This document shows positions 16,211-24,733 of a stretch of DNA of 64,000 nucleotides, one piece after another (position 1 is the first letter of the stretch; the number at the start of each line of letters is the position of its first letter). Origin of the DNA: Pirellulaceae bacterium. Lineage in GTDB: Bacteria > Planctomycetota > Planctomycetia > Pirellulales > Pirellulaceae. The stretch spans positions 1-64,000 of the forward strand of contig JANQLU010000070.1 of the NCBI GenBank assembly GCA_028280445.1. The letters are read 5' to 3'. The position numbers and the translations under genes were made by a program. Below the pieces are notes generated by a model. That model made no database searches, was not told the origin of the DNA, and saw only the letters and a program-made list of their open reading frames with translations.

Positions 16211-17305
16211 CTATTTCGATTTACTTGAAAGAAATTCTTCGACGGTTTGCCCGAACGTTTGGGGGCTATCATCATAAACAAAGTGACCTGCAGGAGTTTT
16301 CTGCTCGTCCCGTTTTATTTTAACAAACTTGGAATCTTTGATGGGCTGATACGTTTCGCTGCCTGCCATTGCCAGATGATCGTCTTCACCTACCAAGATT
16401 AATGTCGGTGCCGTAACTTGAGTCAAAGCCTCACGATAATCTTGCGCACGACCATTGCTGAAATACAAGGCAAACACTGTCCAGCCGCCACACTTGGCGC
16501 CAGCCTCGATGTCTTCCGTTGAATATCCCATTGCCCCGACGAGATAGTGCCCCAATCGCATATGAAGATCAGCTAACTCTTCGTCGGATTTTGAAAATAT
16601 TTTGCCAAAGTCAAAATACTCCTTCACGACTTTGTCATAGGGTTCTTTTTCATCTTCGGTAAGTTTTTCACGAGCCAGGTCGAACAGATTTCGTTGGTCA
16701 TCAGGAGGCGTCAAAACTCCTGCAGGTGCGACCAGGATCAATTTGTTGACGCGATCTGGAAATTCCGCAGCGTAAAGTGTGGCGATAAAGCCTCCGTACG
16801 AATGTCCAATGATGGTTAATTTTTCCCGACCAAGGATTTGTCGAATGCGCTCGATGTCTGCAATCTGAGCACCCAGCCCAAGTGTTTTTTCGAGCGTCTT
16901 CATATTTTGATAGTAGTTTTTGCTCTCAAACGTCGTAAACGGTCGCGTTGATTTGCCGCACCCGCGTTGATGGTAATAGTAAAACTTGTAGCGATCGGTC
17001 AATTTGTCCAACGCTTTCCAGGCAGAGGCATAGGGAATTCCCGGGCCACCATGCACGATCAAAACAGGTTCGCCGTCACCATGTGCTTTGAAACTCAACC
17101 GAATATCATCTTCGACTTTCCAGACCGACGGATCAGTTTGCTCTGGAGGAACCAACGGCCCACGAAGATTTTTTTCGGCGGCAACGTCGCCAAGATGGTA
17201 GAGGGGCTGTTTCATCATCCAGTTCAGATACAGTCCGCCAGCAACAGCGAGCAGGATAAAAACTACCAGCGCAACCAGAGCGATCTTGATCAACATTTTC
17301 TTCAT
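16211..17305 (-). CDS. Membrane-anchored alpha/beta hydrolase, prolyl iminopeptidase-like (S33)
   Basis: A 364-residue protein with an N-terminal membrane anchor (residues 6-28). The hydrolase domain has LIVHGGPG, the HQRGCGKS block typical of prolyl iminopeptidases, the nucleophile elbow GHSYGG, an Asp in GEDDH and the catalytic His in PAGHFVYDD. Peptidase S33 members remove N-terminal proline or hydrolyse other small substrates; the substrate here is not predictable. CGAGGAATTTGG precedes the ATG. It is followed in the operon by the MerR regulator. Confidence 0.9.
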   Translation of the reverse strand: MKKMLIKIALVALVVFILLAVAGGLYLNWMMKQPLYHLGDVAAEKNLRGPLVPPEQTDPSVWKVEDDIRLSFKAHGDGEPVLIVHGGPGIPYASAWKALDKLTDRYKFYYYHQRGCGKSTRPFTTFESKNYYQNMKTLEKTLGLGAQIADIERIRQILGREKLTIIGHSYGGFIATLYAAEFPDRVNKLILVAPAGVLTPPDDQRNLFDLAREKLTEDEKEPYDKVVKEYFDFGKIFSKSDEELADLHMRLGHYLVGAMGYSTEDIEAGAKCGGWTVFALYFSNGRAQDYREALTQVTAPTLILVGEDDHLAMAGSETYQPIKDSKFVKIKRDEQKTPAGHFVYDDSPQTFGQTVEEFLSSKSK

Positions 17306-17423
17306 CCAAATTCCTCGTCGTGTGATTTACGAGCAAGTTTAAGGTCTCCCCTAACGGGAGAGTCAATCGCTCAACAAGAATTTTTTAATGAATGTCGTTG
17401 TTTTACACTTTTTTGTCGGATCA

Positions 17424-17452
17424 GTAGGGCCGGTTCCCACCGGCCAATCCAA
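17424..17452. repeat. Hairpin repeat family A (one arm)
   Basis: GGCCGGT-TCCC-ACCGGCC forms a perfect 7-bp hairpin. An inverted arm at 17630-17673 flanks the family D element from the other side. The 417-bp gap between the hydrolase and tRNA-binding genes is filled mainly by this A-D-A mosaic. Confidence 0.85.
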
Positions 17453-17514
17453 TAACTCAATGCTGGTAACGAAAATTTCATGCATTAAATAAAGCGTCTT
17501 GATGTAGAACCTCG

Positions 17515-17625
17515 TGGTGCCACTGGCCTCTGCCAGTGATGAGGCTGGATATTGGTTGGCAAGTACTTAATTGAACGGAAAAGCCATGAGTCAATGTGCA
17601 GATCACTGGCAGAGCCAGTGGCACT
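17515..17625. repeat. 110-bp inverted-repeat element, family D, copy 2
   Basis: Ends TGGTGCCACTGGC and GCCAGTGGCACT. The interior shares TACTTAATTGAAC and GAGTCAATGTGCAGATCACT with copy 1 in the same orientation. Confidence 0.88.
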
Positions 17626-17629
17626 CGGC

Positions 17630-17673
17630 GAGGCCAATCCAATAACTCGGCCGGTGGGAACTGGCGCTACGCA
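17630..17673. repeat. Hairpin repeat family A (inverted arm)
   Basis: GGCCAATCC-AATAACT then CGGCCGGTGGGAACTGGC, a slightly degenerate inverted arm of family A on the far side of family D copy 2. Confidence 0.7.
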
Positions 17674-17722
17674 AAGATGCAATTCCATTGCGCCATTAAA
17701 TTTATTAATAAACTATGAACCT

Positions 17723-18088
17723 CTACCCAGCCCGCGTGCCATTTGGAATGGGCTTTTCAGCCACGGCCAGGACCGGCGTAAGTTTGTCTGCATACCCAAT
17801 GTCGAATAGCATACCTTCGGAAAGTACACCAGTCATTTTTCGAGGCTCCAGATTGACAACAAACAACGCTTGCAAGCCAACAATTTCTTGCGTGTTCTCA
17901 CGTTCGTTTTTCATTCCCGCCAGAATCGTGCGTTGATGATCGCCAAAATCGACATCGAGCTGCAGCAATTTGTCAGATCCGGCGACTTCGCCAACGCTTT
18001 TGATAGTTCCGACACGGATATCGATTTGCTCTAACAATTCAAAGGCAATGGTTGGTTTGACGGGGGCCGGTTGAAATGTGTTTGACAT
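17723..18088 (-). CDS. CsaA/MetRS-C-type tRNA-binding domain protein
   Basis: A 121-residue protein consisting of one OB-fold tRNA-binding domain: IDIRVGTIKSVGEVAGSDKLLQLDVDFGD, then AGMKNERENTQEIVGLQALFVVNLEPRKMTGVLSEGML. This is the fold found at the C-terminus of methionyl-tRNA synthetase and as stand-alone CsaA-like or YgjH-like proteins. It probably binds tRNA or acts as an export-linked chaperone as proposed for CsaA. The methionyl-tRNA synthetase itself is not in the window. It is a single gene, divergent from 18178. Confidence 0.9.
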   Translation of the reverse strand: MSNTFQPAPVKPTIAFELLEQIDIRVGTIKSVGEVAGSDKLLQLDVDFGDHQRTILAGMKNERENTQEIVGLQALFVVNLEPRKMTGVLSEGMLFDIGYADKLTPVLAVAEKPIPNGTRAG

Positions 18089-18177
18089 CGACGAGTGTTT
18101 CCCAAAAGTTGGACATCCGAAACAAAGCGTTTTAGAATACGTCTGATAACCATTCGATTCAATCAGCAGGACGAGCT

Positions 18178-18897
18178 ATGACTTTCCATCGCGTATGTTT
18201 ATGTTGTTCAATTGTCTTTTTTTTGGGATTTATCGCGGATGCTTGTTGGGCACAAGAGAAATTAGATTATGAGCAGCTGTGGAAAGATCTTGAGAAAAGC
18301 GAGCCAGATTCAACGGTAGCCATTTTGAAATTGGCTCAACAGCCGGAGGAGACGATCAAGTTTTTAAAATCCAAGTTGATTCCATTAATCCTGGAAAAGG
18401 AAGAGTTTGAGAAATTGATGAAACAACTCGGCGACAAGGACGAGAAGACTTGGAGAGCGGCCTTTATCAAACTCTCATATCTCGATCCGCGGCTTTTCAC
18501 CGACTTGGAGAGTCTGATGGACCGGTTTGAAGAAAACCCAACAAGAAGTCGGTTGGTTGAAATACTCAGCGACGTGGTTCCAGGGACGTATGCCGGCAAA
18601 GACATTGCGCTGCGCAAAACAGGAAACGGCAATTATAATTTTTCCAGTGGCGGGTCGTCGTGGTGGGCGGAAGGGAAAATCGAGCGGCTCAATTCCCAGG
18701 CCTTTTTTCTGAAGAAAAAATGGCGTCGTGCTACTCGCGCAGTAATTTTGTTGGAACATTTCGGAACCCGTGATTCGATGCGTGTATTGTTGCGGCTGTC
18801 GTCAGGTCACGAAAAAGCACAGCCAACACGAGTTGCCAAGGCTGCGGCGATGCGACTCAAGGCAAAGCTAAAAAAAGAAAAATCTGACGCGGGCTAA
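18178..18897 (+). CDS. Secreted alpha-helical (HEAT-like) protein
   Basis: A 239-residue protein with a signal peptide (MTFHRVCLCC then FFLGFIADACWAQ). The mature part is helical and charged, with repeat-like helical hairpins such as LGDKDEKTWRAAFIKLSYLD and FGTRDSMRVLLRLSSGHEKA, reminiscent of HEAT repeats. A KSSG-type loop with SSGGSSWWAEGK lies in the middle, and the C-terminus is very basic. No enzymatic motif. Its TAA stop overlaps the TAG stop of the convergent hemolysin III gene (CTAA). Confidence 0.78.
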   Translation: MTFHRVCLCCSIVFFLGFIADACWAQEKLDYEQLWKDLEKSEPDSTVAILKLAQQPEETIKFLKSKLIPLILEKEEFEKLMKQLGDKDEKTWRAAFIKLSYLDPRLFTDLESLMDRFEENPTRSRLVEILSDVVPGTYAGKDIALRKTGNGNYNFSSGGSSWWAEGKIERLNSQAFFLKKKWRRATRAVILLEHFGTRDSMRVLLRLSSGHEKAQPTRVAKAAAMRLKAKLKKEKSDAG

Positions 18898-19649
18898 GTC
18901 GCAGCGGTTGCCAGGTTAGGCTGGTATTTGCGATGAAACGATCCGTCAGCCAGGCACCAGACGTAATACCAGTGCAACGCTAATCCGCCGAGCACAAATA
19001 AATGAAACGTTTCGTGTGGCCCCCAGACCATATCAATCAGGATGGGCCATTCAAGTGCGTTAGTGAGTGCGCCGATCGAATAAAGTACGCCGCCCAAAAA
19101 AACAGGCAGAATCGCGCGCGGCCCAAACTCTTTCCAAACTAAATATGCCGAGTAACCACCGATCCAGCCGATGCCTAAAAAAATTACCGAACCAACAATT
19201 CGCGGAATTTGATCAAAGAAAATAGATCGCAACACAATACATGGAACCGTGATGGTCCACAGCAAAGCGATGATCACCCATCGACGCCAGTCTTTGAACA
19301 ACAACCCGTGAACCGCTGTGAACGTACTGGCAATCAAAACAAAAATTGCAGCCACGTCGAGTCGCAGCATCACTTTTCGCGCGACCCAATCGCGTCCCAT
19401 CATGTGGTAAACAAAACTCAATGACAGGAGCGTCAATGTCGCGCAGGCAAATTGCAAACAATAAAAAAAAGCGACTTTTGAACGACGCGCACTAACCAAT
19501 AAAAAAATTGAAAGTACAAAAAAAATGGCCGTGCCCGCTAAATGCGAGATGCTGGCCATCGGGTCACAAAACCCACCGATTGAATACCATTGATCCATTG
19601 AATTGTTATCGTCCGTGAATTTCTCAAGTTGCGATAATTGTTCCGCCAT
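18894..19649 (-). CDS. Hemolysin III / PAQR-family membrane protein
   Basis: A seven-helix membrane protein of about 251 residues. The family signatures are DPMASISHLAG before the first helix, SLSFVYHMMG, LRLDVAAIFVLIASTFT in helix 4 and GPHETFHLFVLGGLALHW at the end, with the His and Asp residues that bind zinc in PAQR proteins. The family contains adiponectin receptor relatives with ceramidase-like hydrolase chemistry, and bacterial members are usually called hemolysin III although haemolysis is rarely shown. The start is ATG at 19649, but ATG at 19598 just before the first helix is possible. Confidence 0.88.
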   Translation of the reverse strand: MAEQLSQLEKFTDDNNSMDQWYSIGGFCDPMASISHLAGTAIFFVLSIFLLVSARRSKVAFFYCLQFACATLTLLSLSFVYHMMGRDWVARKVMLRLDVAAIFVLIASTFTAVHGLLFKDWRRWVIIALLWTITVPCIVLRSIFFDQIPRIVGSVIFLGIGWIGGYSAYLVWKEFGPRAILPVFLGGVLYSIGALTNALEWPILIDMVWGPHETFHLFVLGGLALHWYYVWCLADGSFHRKYQPNLATAAT

Positions 19650-19890
19650 GCACGATGGCAAATAAAAGATTCCAGGTCAAGTTGAGACTTTGGCCTGTCA
19701 CCAAAATTATACTTGAACGACGGCTGAACAACGATGGCGTCCTTGGGAAAATTACCGTCAACGACTGGACGTGCGATCCAGTTGACAATCTCATGAGCGA
19801 TTTTCGCCGCGACGAATCGATGTTGGGCTCGCCAGTGTAACATTTGCCACGTTCGTCAAATTTGAAATTACCGTGTGCTCGAGCGCGCAT

Positions 19891-19920
19891 AAAAAAACAC
19901 GGGCCGCCCGTTGCCCGTGT
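19891..19920 (-). terminator. Intrinsic terminator of the Asn/Lys-rich protein gene
   Basis: Read on the minus strand, ACACGGGC and GCCCGTGT-type arms enclose a short G/C-rich loop and are followed by seven T residues. It starts 20 bp behind the stop codon at 19940. Confidence 0.85.
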
Positions 19921-19939
19921 TCTCTTTCCAAAGTTTCAT

Positions 19940-20404
19940 TTACCGTTTGAATTTGTAAATGTTGACATTAACTTTGGTATGTTTGAGTTTGTGAAAATGT
20001 CGGTGATGCCAATTCCAGCAACCAGCGTTATGTTGAACGAGGTAGTGATAAGGCATCCATTGGTTTCCGTACAGCACCCAGTATTGATTGTTGTAGATGC
20101 AGACGCGATATGGGAAATTCGTCCATCGGTAATATTTCAAATTGTAAAAGTATTTTTGGTTGACGTTTTTGTAGTAATACTTGTTGCCAAATTTGACGTG
20201 ATGGATGTTTTTGAATTTGTAATTGTTATTAAATTTGTAGTTGTTGTTGAATTTTTTGTATTTGAAATTGTTGTGCCCGGTATTGAATTTGATCTGAATA
20301 CCGCCGCGTCGGTTTCCGCCGCCTTTCTTTTGAGCCGAAGCTTCGGTTGCCAGTGCGGTGATGCTGAGTGCCAAAAGTCCGATGATTGTGAGTGTTCGTT
20401 GCAT
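19940..20404 (-). CDS. Exported basic Asn/Lys/Tyr-rich low-complexity protein
   Basis: A 154-residue protein with signal peptide MQRTLTIIGLLALSITALA and cleavage after ASA. The mature part has repeated FNNNYKF units (two in tandem around residue 55), then alternating aromatic, Lys and Asn residues, and a terminal segment rich in His and Trp (WNWHHRHFHKLKH). It is strongly basic. No family known to me. The composition suggests binding to acidic polymers, cell-surface polysaccharide or nucleic acid, by inference. AAAAAGAG precedes the ATG, and a strong terminator follows, so it is likely well expressed as a single gene. Confidence 0.78.
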   Translation of the reverse strand: MQRTLTIIGLLALSITALATEASAQKKGGGNRRGGIQIKFNTGHNNFKYKKFNNNYKFNNNYKFKNIHHVKFGNKYYYKNVNQKYFYNLKYYRWTNFPYRVCIYNNQYWVLYGNQWMPYHYLVQHNAGCWNWHHRHFHKLKHTKVNVNIYKFKR

Positions 20405-20605
20405 TTTTTTCTCTTTTTGAAAAAGTGTTGATTGTTGGTTTCAATACTTAACGCAGCGGGACATGCGGAAAGTTGTTACAGATAATTTCAAAAAATCGAA
20501 ATTTATCGAGAAAACCCCTGTTTTTACAGGGTTTGGGCCATGCCCGGATCGGCGGTGTATCAACTATGATGGAACGATACACCGATTTTTTTGCCAGGAA
20601 TTTTG

Positions 20606-23296
20606 ATGATGTTGAGTTGTCGTTTGCGATGTTTGTTGTGCTGTATTTTTGCGATCCTGACGACCGGACACGGCACCAATGGGCAAGATGCGAAATCACG
20701 TGTGGATAAGCAAAATCCCCAGTACCTGTTGCCGCTGCCCGAGGCCAAGCTGGACGCAAAAATTCCAACGAGCAAGTCCGTTTTGCGATACGCCTGGGGT
20801 GACGATATTTCGAGTCATGCCCAAGTCGAGGTCTATTTGCGGGCTTTGGCCAAAGCGGCTCCGACGAAAACCAAACTCGTTCAATACGGAACATCTCAGG
20901 CTGGACGCTCGCTCAGTTATTTGGTGATTTCGTCTCCCGAGAACATCGCGAAATTGCCAACCGTGCAAGCTAACAATCTGAAACTGGCAGATCCGAGAAC
21001 GATTAAAGCGGAACAAGCGAAATCGTTGATCGAAAACTCACCTGCGGTCATTTGGTTGGCCTATTGCGTACACGGCAATGAGATATCGCCAACGGATGCA
21101 GCGCTGCTAACCGCGTATCACCTGGTCGCCGACACGAGGCCGGAAACCAAAAAACTTCTGGAAGATCTCGTTGTCATTATTGATCCGCTGCAAAATCCTG
21201 ACGGCCGCGATCGATTCGTTAACGCTTATCGCGATACGCGCGGAGTTTTCGATCAGCCCCACAAACTGGCCAACGAACGTGCCGAAGTTTGGCCTCGAGG
21301 GCGATCCAATCACTATTGGTTCGATATGAATCGGGATTGGTTTCGGCACAGTCAGAAAGAAGTCAAACACAAAGTTGCGGCGTATCTCGATTGGAATCCC
21401 CAAATCTATGTCGACGCACATGAAATGGGATCGGACAGCACGTTTTATTTTCCGCCACCAACCGAACCTAAAAACCCGTTTTTGTTGCCAAAACAACATC
21501 AATGGTTTGGCAAACTCGGTAAATATCAGGCCAGCTGGTTCGACAAGTACGGTTTTGGATATATGACTCGCGAAGTGTTCGATGCATTTTATCCGGGCTA
21601 CGGCAGCGAATGGCCAACGCTCCAAGGCGGTCTCGGAGTTTTGTGGGAACAAGCTTCGGCCCGCGGTCGAGTTGTCAATCGCAGCGATCAAACTCGGTTG
21701 ACGTATCACGACGGTGTCAGAAACCACTACATTAGCGGCATTGCGACATTGCTGTTTGCCGCCAAGAATCGAATGCAGTTGTTACAAAATTTTTATGACA
21801 CCAAAAAAAGCGCGATTCAGTTGGGCATCGATGGCCCCGTCAAACATTACTTTGTACCCAGAAAAAATCGTCCTCAACGCAGCGTTCGGTTTGTACAAAT
21901 GCTGCGGCGCAATGGCATCGAAGTCCGCGTGCTGAACAAAGATCTGTCGGTCGAATGTACCGATATCAAAAATGCAGAAACAACCTTGCGCGTGATTCCC
22001 AAAGGCAGTTTTCACATCCCTGTCGCGCAGCCAACAGCGCGACTGCTGCGAGCTTTGTTGGATCGCAAAGTTGAAATGGACGAAAAATTCTTGCGACGGC
22101 AACTCGAACGCAATCAACTGCGCTTGCCGGACGAAATCTACGATGTTACGGCGTGGAGTATGCCTTTGGCTTTTGACGTGCAATGTCTGGCGCTCGGAAC
22201 AACGTCACAAGTCGACAGTGTTGCCTGGAAACCAGGTCAAAAAAGTGCGAGCAAGGTTGCTAACGCAAAAATCGCTTATTTGATTCCTGGAACCGATGGA
22301 GCAATTCGCGTGACGTCGGAGCTGATCAAACAAAACATACGCGTGCATGTCAGTGACGAAAAATTTCGAATCAATGGGACGAATTTTGAACGGGGAACGC
22401 TGATCGTCAAAATCGCGGGAAACCCTGCGGGAGTTCACGACGCTGTCAAAAAAGTTTGTCAAAAATATTCAGTGGCCGCTTTTCCAACCGATACTGCTTT
22501 CGTCGAATCGGGAGCCCATATGGGCGGACCAAAAGTCAAATGGGTCCGGCCACCGAAAGTTCTGCTGGTTGTGAATCGGCCGACCAATTACTCGTCGGGG
22601 CACACATGGCATTTGTTTGATCATGTTTTGAATTATCCAACAACGCGCGTCCGCGGCACAGATTTGCAACGAGTGAATCTCAGCAAATTTAATATCGTTG
22701 TGTTGCCGGACGGTCGATACGGCAGCACCAGCGGGTTTGGTGAATCGACTGCCAAAAAATTGAATACTTGGATCGCCAGCGGCGGAACATTGATTACTTT
22801 GCGCGGAGCAACCGAATGGGCTGCCGGCGAAAAAGTAAAACTGATCAAAAATCAAATTATCAAACGGGTTGTTTCACCGGCAAAAAAATCGACGGACAAA
22901 GACGCTACAGCAAAACCTGAAAAAGTGACTCCTGACAATGTACCGGGTGCCTTTTTTCGAGCCAACGTTTTTCAAAAGCACTGGGTGACATTTGGCAGCC
23001 GTCCCAATTTCGACGCGTTTTATTCCGGGCGTCTGATCCTTTCGCCGACGAGTGAAACGGCTGGTCGGTCTTTAGTCTCTTTTGAAAAACGCGACAAATT
23101 GTTAACGAGTGGGTTTTGCTGGCCGACCAGTCTGGATCTGCTTGCCGAAACACCTTATGTCGTTTATCGCCGGGTCGGTCGTGGAAATGTCATCGCCTTT
23201 ACCGACGATCCGAATTTCAGGGCGATGTACCCAGCGCTGCAACGATTGTTTATCAATGCTGTCATGTTTGGTCCCGCTCACGCGTCGATCGATTGA
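20606..23296 (+). CDS. Secreted M14-family zinc carboxypeptidase-like protein
   Basis: An 896-residue exported peptidase. After a signal peptide ending in GTNGQ comes the M14 catalytic domain. The zinc ligands are in CVHGNEIS (HxxE, about residues 157-160) and in VDAHEMGSD (His near 271). DPLQNPDGRDRF supplies the substrate-binding Asn-Pro-Asp-Gly region, and a candidate catalytic Glu is in LGVLWEQAS near 348. The C-terminal half (from about 560) has a type 1 glutamine amidotransferase-like domain (VVLPDGRYGS, ASGGTLITLRGA), a common fusion in this subgroup. CCAGGA stands before the ATG at 20606; the frame is open to a TTG at 20591. Peptide substrate unknown. Family A and B repeats start 9 bp behind the stop. 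Confidence 0.92.
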   Translation: MMLSCRLRCLLCCIFAILTTGHGTNGQDAKSRVDKQNPQYLLPLPEAKLDAKIPTSKSVLRYAWGDDISSHAQVEVYLRALAKAAPTKTKLVQYGTSQAGRSLSYLVISSPENIAKLPTVQANNLKLADPRTIKAEQAKSLIENSPAVIWLAYCVHGNEISPTDAALLTAYHLVADTRPETKKLLEDLVVIIDPLQNPDGRDRFVNAYRDTRGVFDQPHKLANERAEVWPRGRSNHYWFDMNRDWFRHSQKEVKHKVAAYLDWNPQIYVDAHEMGSDSTFYFPPPTEPKNPFLLPKQHQWFGKLGKYQASWFDKYGFGYMTREVFDAFYPGYGSEWPTLQGGLGVLWEQASARGRVVNRSDQTRLTYHDGVRNHYISGIATLLFAAKNRMQLLQNFYDTKKSAIQLGIDGPVKHYFVPRKNRPQRSVRFVQMLRRNGIEVRVLNKDLSVECTDIKNAETTLRVIPKGSFHIPVAQPTARLLRALLDRKVEMDEKFLRRQLERNQLRLPDEIYDVTAWSMPLAFDVQCLALGTTSQVDSVAWKPGQKSASKVANAKIAYLIPGTDGAIRVTSELIKQNIRVHVSDEKFRINGTNFERGTLIVKIAGNPAGVHDAVKKVCQKYSVAAFPTDTAFVESGAHMGGPKVKWVRPPKVLLVVNRPTNYSSGHTWHLFDHVLNYPTTRVRGTDLQRVNLSKFNIVVLPDGRYGSTSGFGESTAKKLNTWIASGGTLITLRGATEWAAGEKVKLIKNQIIKRVVSPAKKSTDKDATAKPEKVTPDNVPGAFFRANVFQKHWVTFGSRPNFDAFYSGRLILSPTSETAGRSLVSFEKRDKLLTSGFCWPTSLDLLAETPYVVYRRVGRGNVIAFTDDPNFRAMYPALQRLFINAVMFGPAHASID

Positions 23297-23304
23297 GGAT
23301 CGGC

Positions 23305-23331
23305 GTAGGGCCGGTTCCCACCGGCCAATCC
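23305..23331. repeat. Hairpin repeat family A (one arm)
   Basis: GTAGGGCCGGT-TCCC-ACCGGCC hairpin, 9 bp behind the M14 peptidase stop codon. It may act in transcript ending. Confidence 0.85.
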
Positions 23332-23421
23332 GAAACGTTATTGAAGAACCACCCGTTACCGCACATCTGTGTCGTTTCTAGCCCCTTACAGACAAAGGAA
23401 ATTTTTTGTACTGCACGCAAA

Positions 23422-23602
23422 TCATAACCCGACGCGTGAGTGAGGGACCACGAATGTTACTGAACTCAGGGTTGTTTCTGGTCCCTCGCTCACTAGGATT
23501 TTGCATCAAACAAAAAATCGCAACCCGAAACGTCAGTGAGGGACCACGTTTCACCGTACATCAGCGTAGTTGTGGTCCCTCGCTCACGCTTCGGGTTACG
23601 AT
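23422..23602. repeat. Two tandem hairpin repeats of family B
   Basis: Two inverted repeats in a row (23422-23500 and 23516-23602), each with a GTGAGTGAGGGACCAC-like left arm and a GGTCCCTCGCTCAC right arm; the second ends in GCTTCGGGTTACGATT. The family recurs at 48156 and 60399. Together with the A arm it fills most of the 440-bp gap between the M14 peptidase and the next gene. Confidence 0.87.
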
Positions 23603-23736
23603 TGTAGGAAGTCGATGATGTGAATTAAAAAAAAACTGTGCGAAATCGCCTACGATGCTTAACGCACTTGTATTGAAACGATCTGTTTCGCTAAATTCGT
23701 AACCTTCGAGTATTTTCTTTAACTGGAAAGCAACCG

Positions 23737-24603
23737 TTGCCAGACAAACCAAAACTCACCGTTGGCGGCGTTCCCGAGCATTTTAATTTGCCATGGCATC
23801 TTGCTTTGGAATCCAAATCGTTTGATTCGCTCGACGTCGATATCGAATTTGCAGAATATCCAGGCGGTACCGGAGCGATGACGGCGGCAATGTCGTCGGG
23901 TGAATTGGACATTGCGCTATTGCTGACCGAAGGAGCGATTACCAATATTTTGCGCGGACACAACAATCGGATTGTAAAAATCTATGTCGATTCTCCTTTG
24001 ATTTGGGGCATTCATGTCGCTGCCCATAGCGAGATTCAAACGGTCGAGCAAATTCGAGACAAAGTGTTTGCCATTAGCCGCGCCGGTTCCGGGTCGCACT
24101 TGATTGCGATTGTCGATGCCAATGAACGCGGTTGGCCCACATCGAATATGAAATTTTCGAAAGTCAACAATCTCGATGGAGCTCGTGAAAAATTGGCCAA
24201 CGGAAAAGTCGACGTTTTTCTTTGGGAGCGCTTTACAACACAGCCGTTTGTTGACAACGGTGAATTTCGCCGCGTCGGACAACGTACACCGCCCTGGCCT
24301 GCCTTTGTTGTATCGGTCCGTGAAGAAATCTTGCAAACCCATGCTGCCGCGATTCGGCAAATGCTCGAACAGGTGAATAGGTGTTGTTCCCAACTCATGA
24401 ACCATCCCGACGCCATTGATATCATTGCCAGTCGTTATCAACTTCGCCACGAACAGACGCGCGAGTGGTTTCAATTGGTCAAATGGAATACGGATTTTGA
24501 GTATTCCGAAAAAACTTTTGAACAGGTGATCCGTTACCTCGAAAAAGTGAATATCATTGAACCAACGAATCGCCGTCCGTCTGAACTGTGGTACGAATTG
24601 TAG
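23737..24603 (+). CDS. Periplasmic-binding-protein-like (NMT1/SsuA-type) protein without signal peptide
   Basis: A 288-residue protein with the fold of type 2 substrate-binding proteins: LTVGGVPEHFNLPWHLALES, the GTGAMTAAMSSGELDIALLLTEGA loop region, SPLIWGIHVAAHSEIQT and FAISRAGSGSHLIA. There is no signal peptide or lipobox, so it is probably cytoplasmic, unlike transporter subunits. No ABC permease or ATPase gene is adjacent. The only start consistent with the domain is TTG at 23737, preceded by CTGGAAAG; no ATG or GTG lies between it and the domain. It could act as a sensor or enzyme on a pyrimidine- or sulfonate-like ligand, but this cannot be read from the sequence. Confidence 0.82.
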   Translation: MPDKPKLTVGGVPEHFNLPWHLALESKSFDSLDVDIEFAEYPGGTGAMTAAMSSGELDIALLLTEGAITNILRGHNNRIVKIYVDSPLIWGIHVAAHSEIQTVEQIRDKVFAISRAGSGSHLIAIVDANERGWPTSNMKFSKVNNLDGAREKLANGKVDVFLWERFTTQPFVDNGEFRRVGQRTPPWPAFVVSVREEILQTHAAAIRQMLEQVNRCCSQLMNHPDAIDIIASRYQLRHEQTREWFQLVKWNTDFEYSEKTFEQVIRYLEKVNIIEPTNRRPSELWYEL

Positions 24604-24733
24604 CGGACTCAATCGTCGATTTGATCGGTAAAGTTCCTCGACGTATTTGTGCCACGATGATGATTGGTCGTTGATTCCAGTTTGCAAAATCTACCGATTA
24701 CTCAGAAAAAATTTTTACCTGCAAGGCTCTCCC

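Noticed and set aside
19655-19840. 61-codon plus-strand ORF near hemolysin III
   Set aside because: It starts just upstream of the hemolysin III start, has no ribosome binding site, and has no recognisable content.
20512-20533. AAACCCCTG...CAGGGTTT hairpin as terminator
   Set aside because: It lies between two divergent gene starts, with a bulge and only short T-runs.
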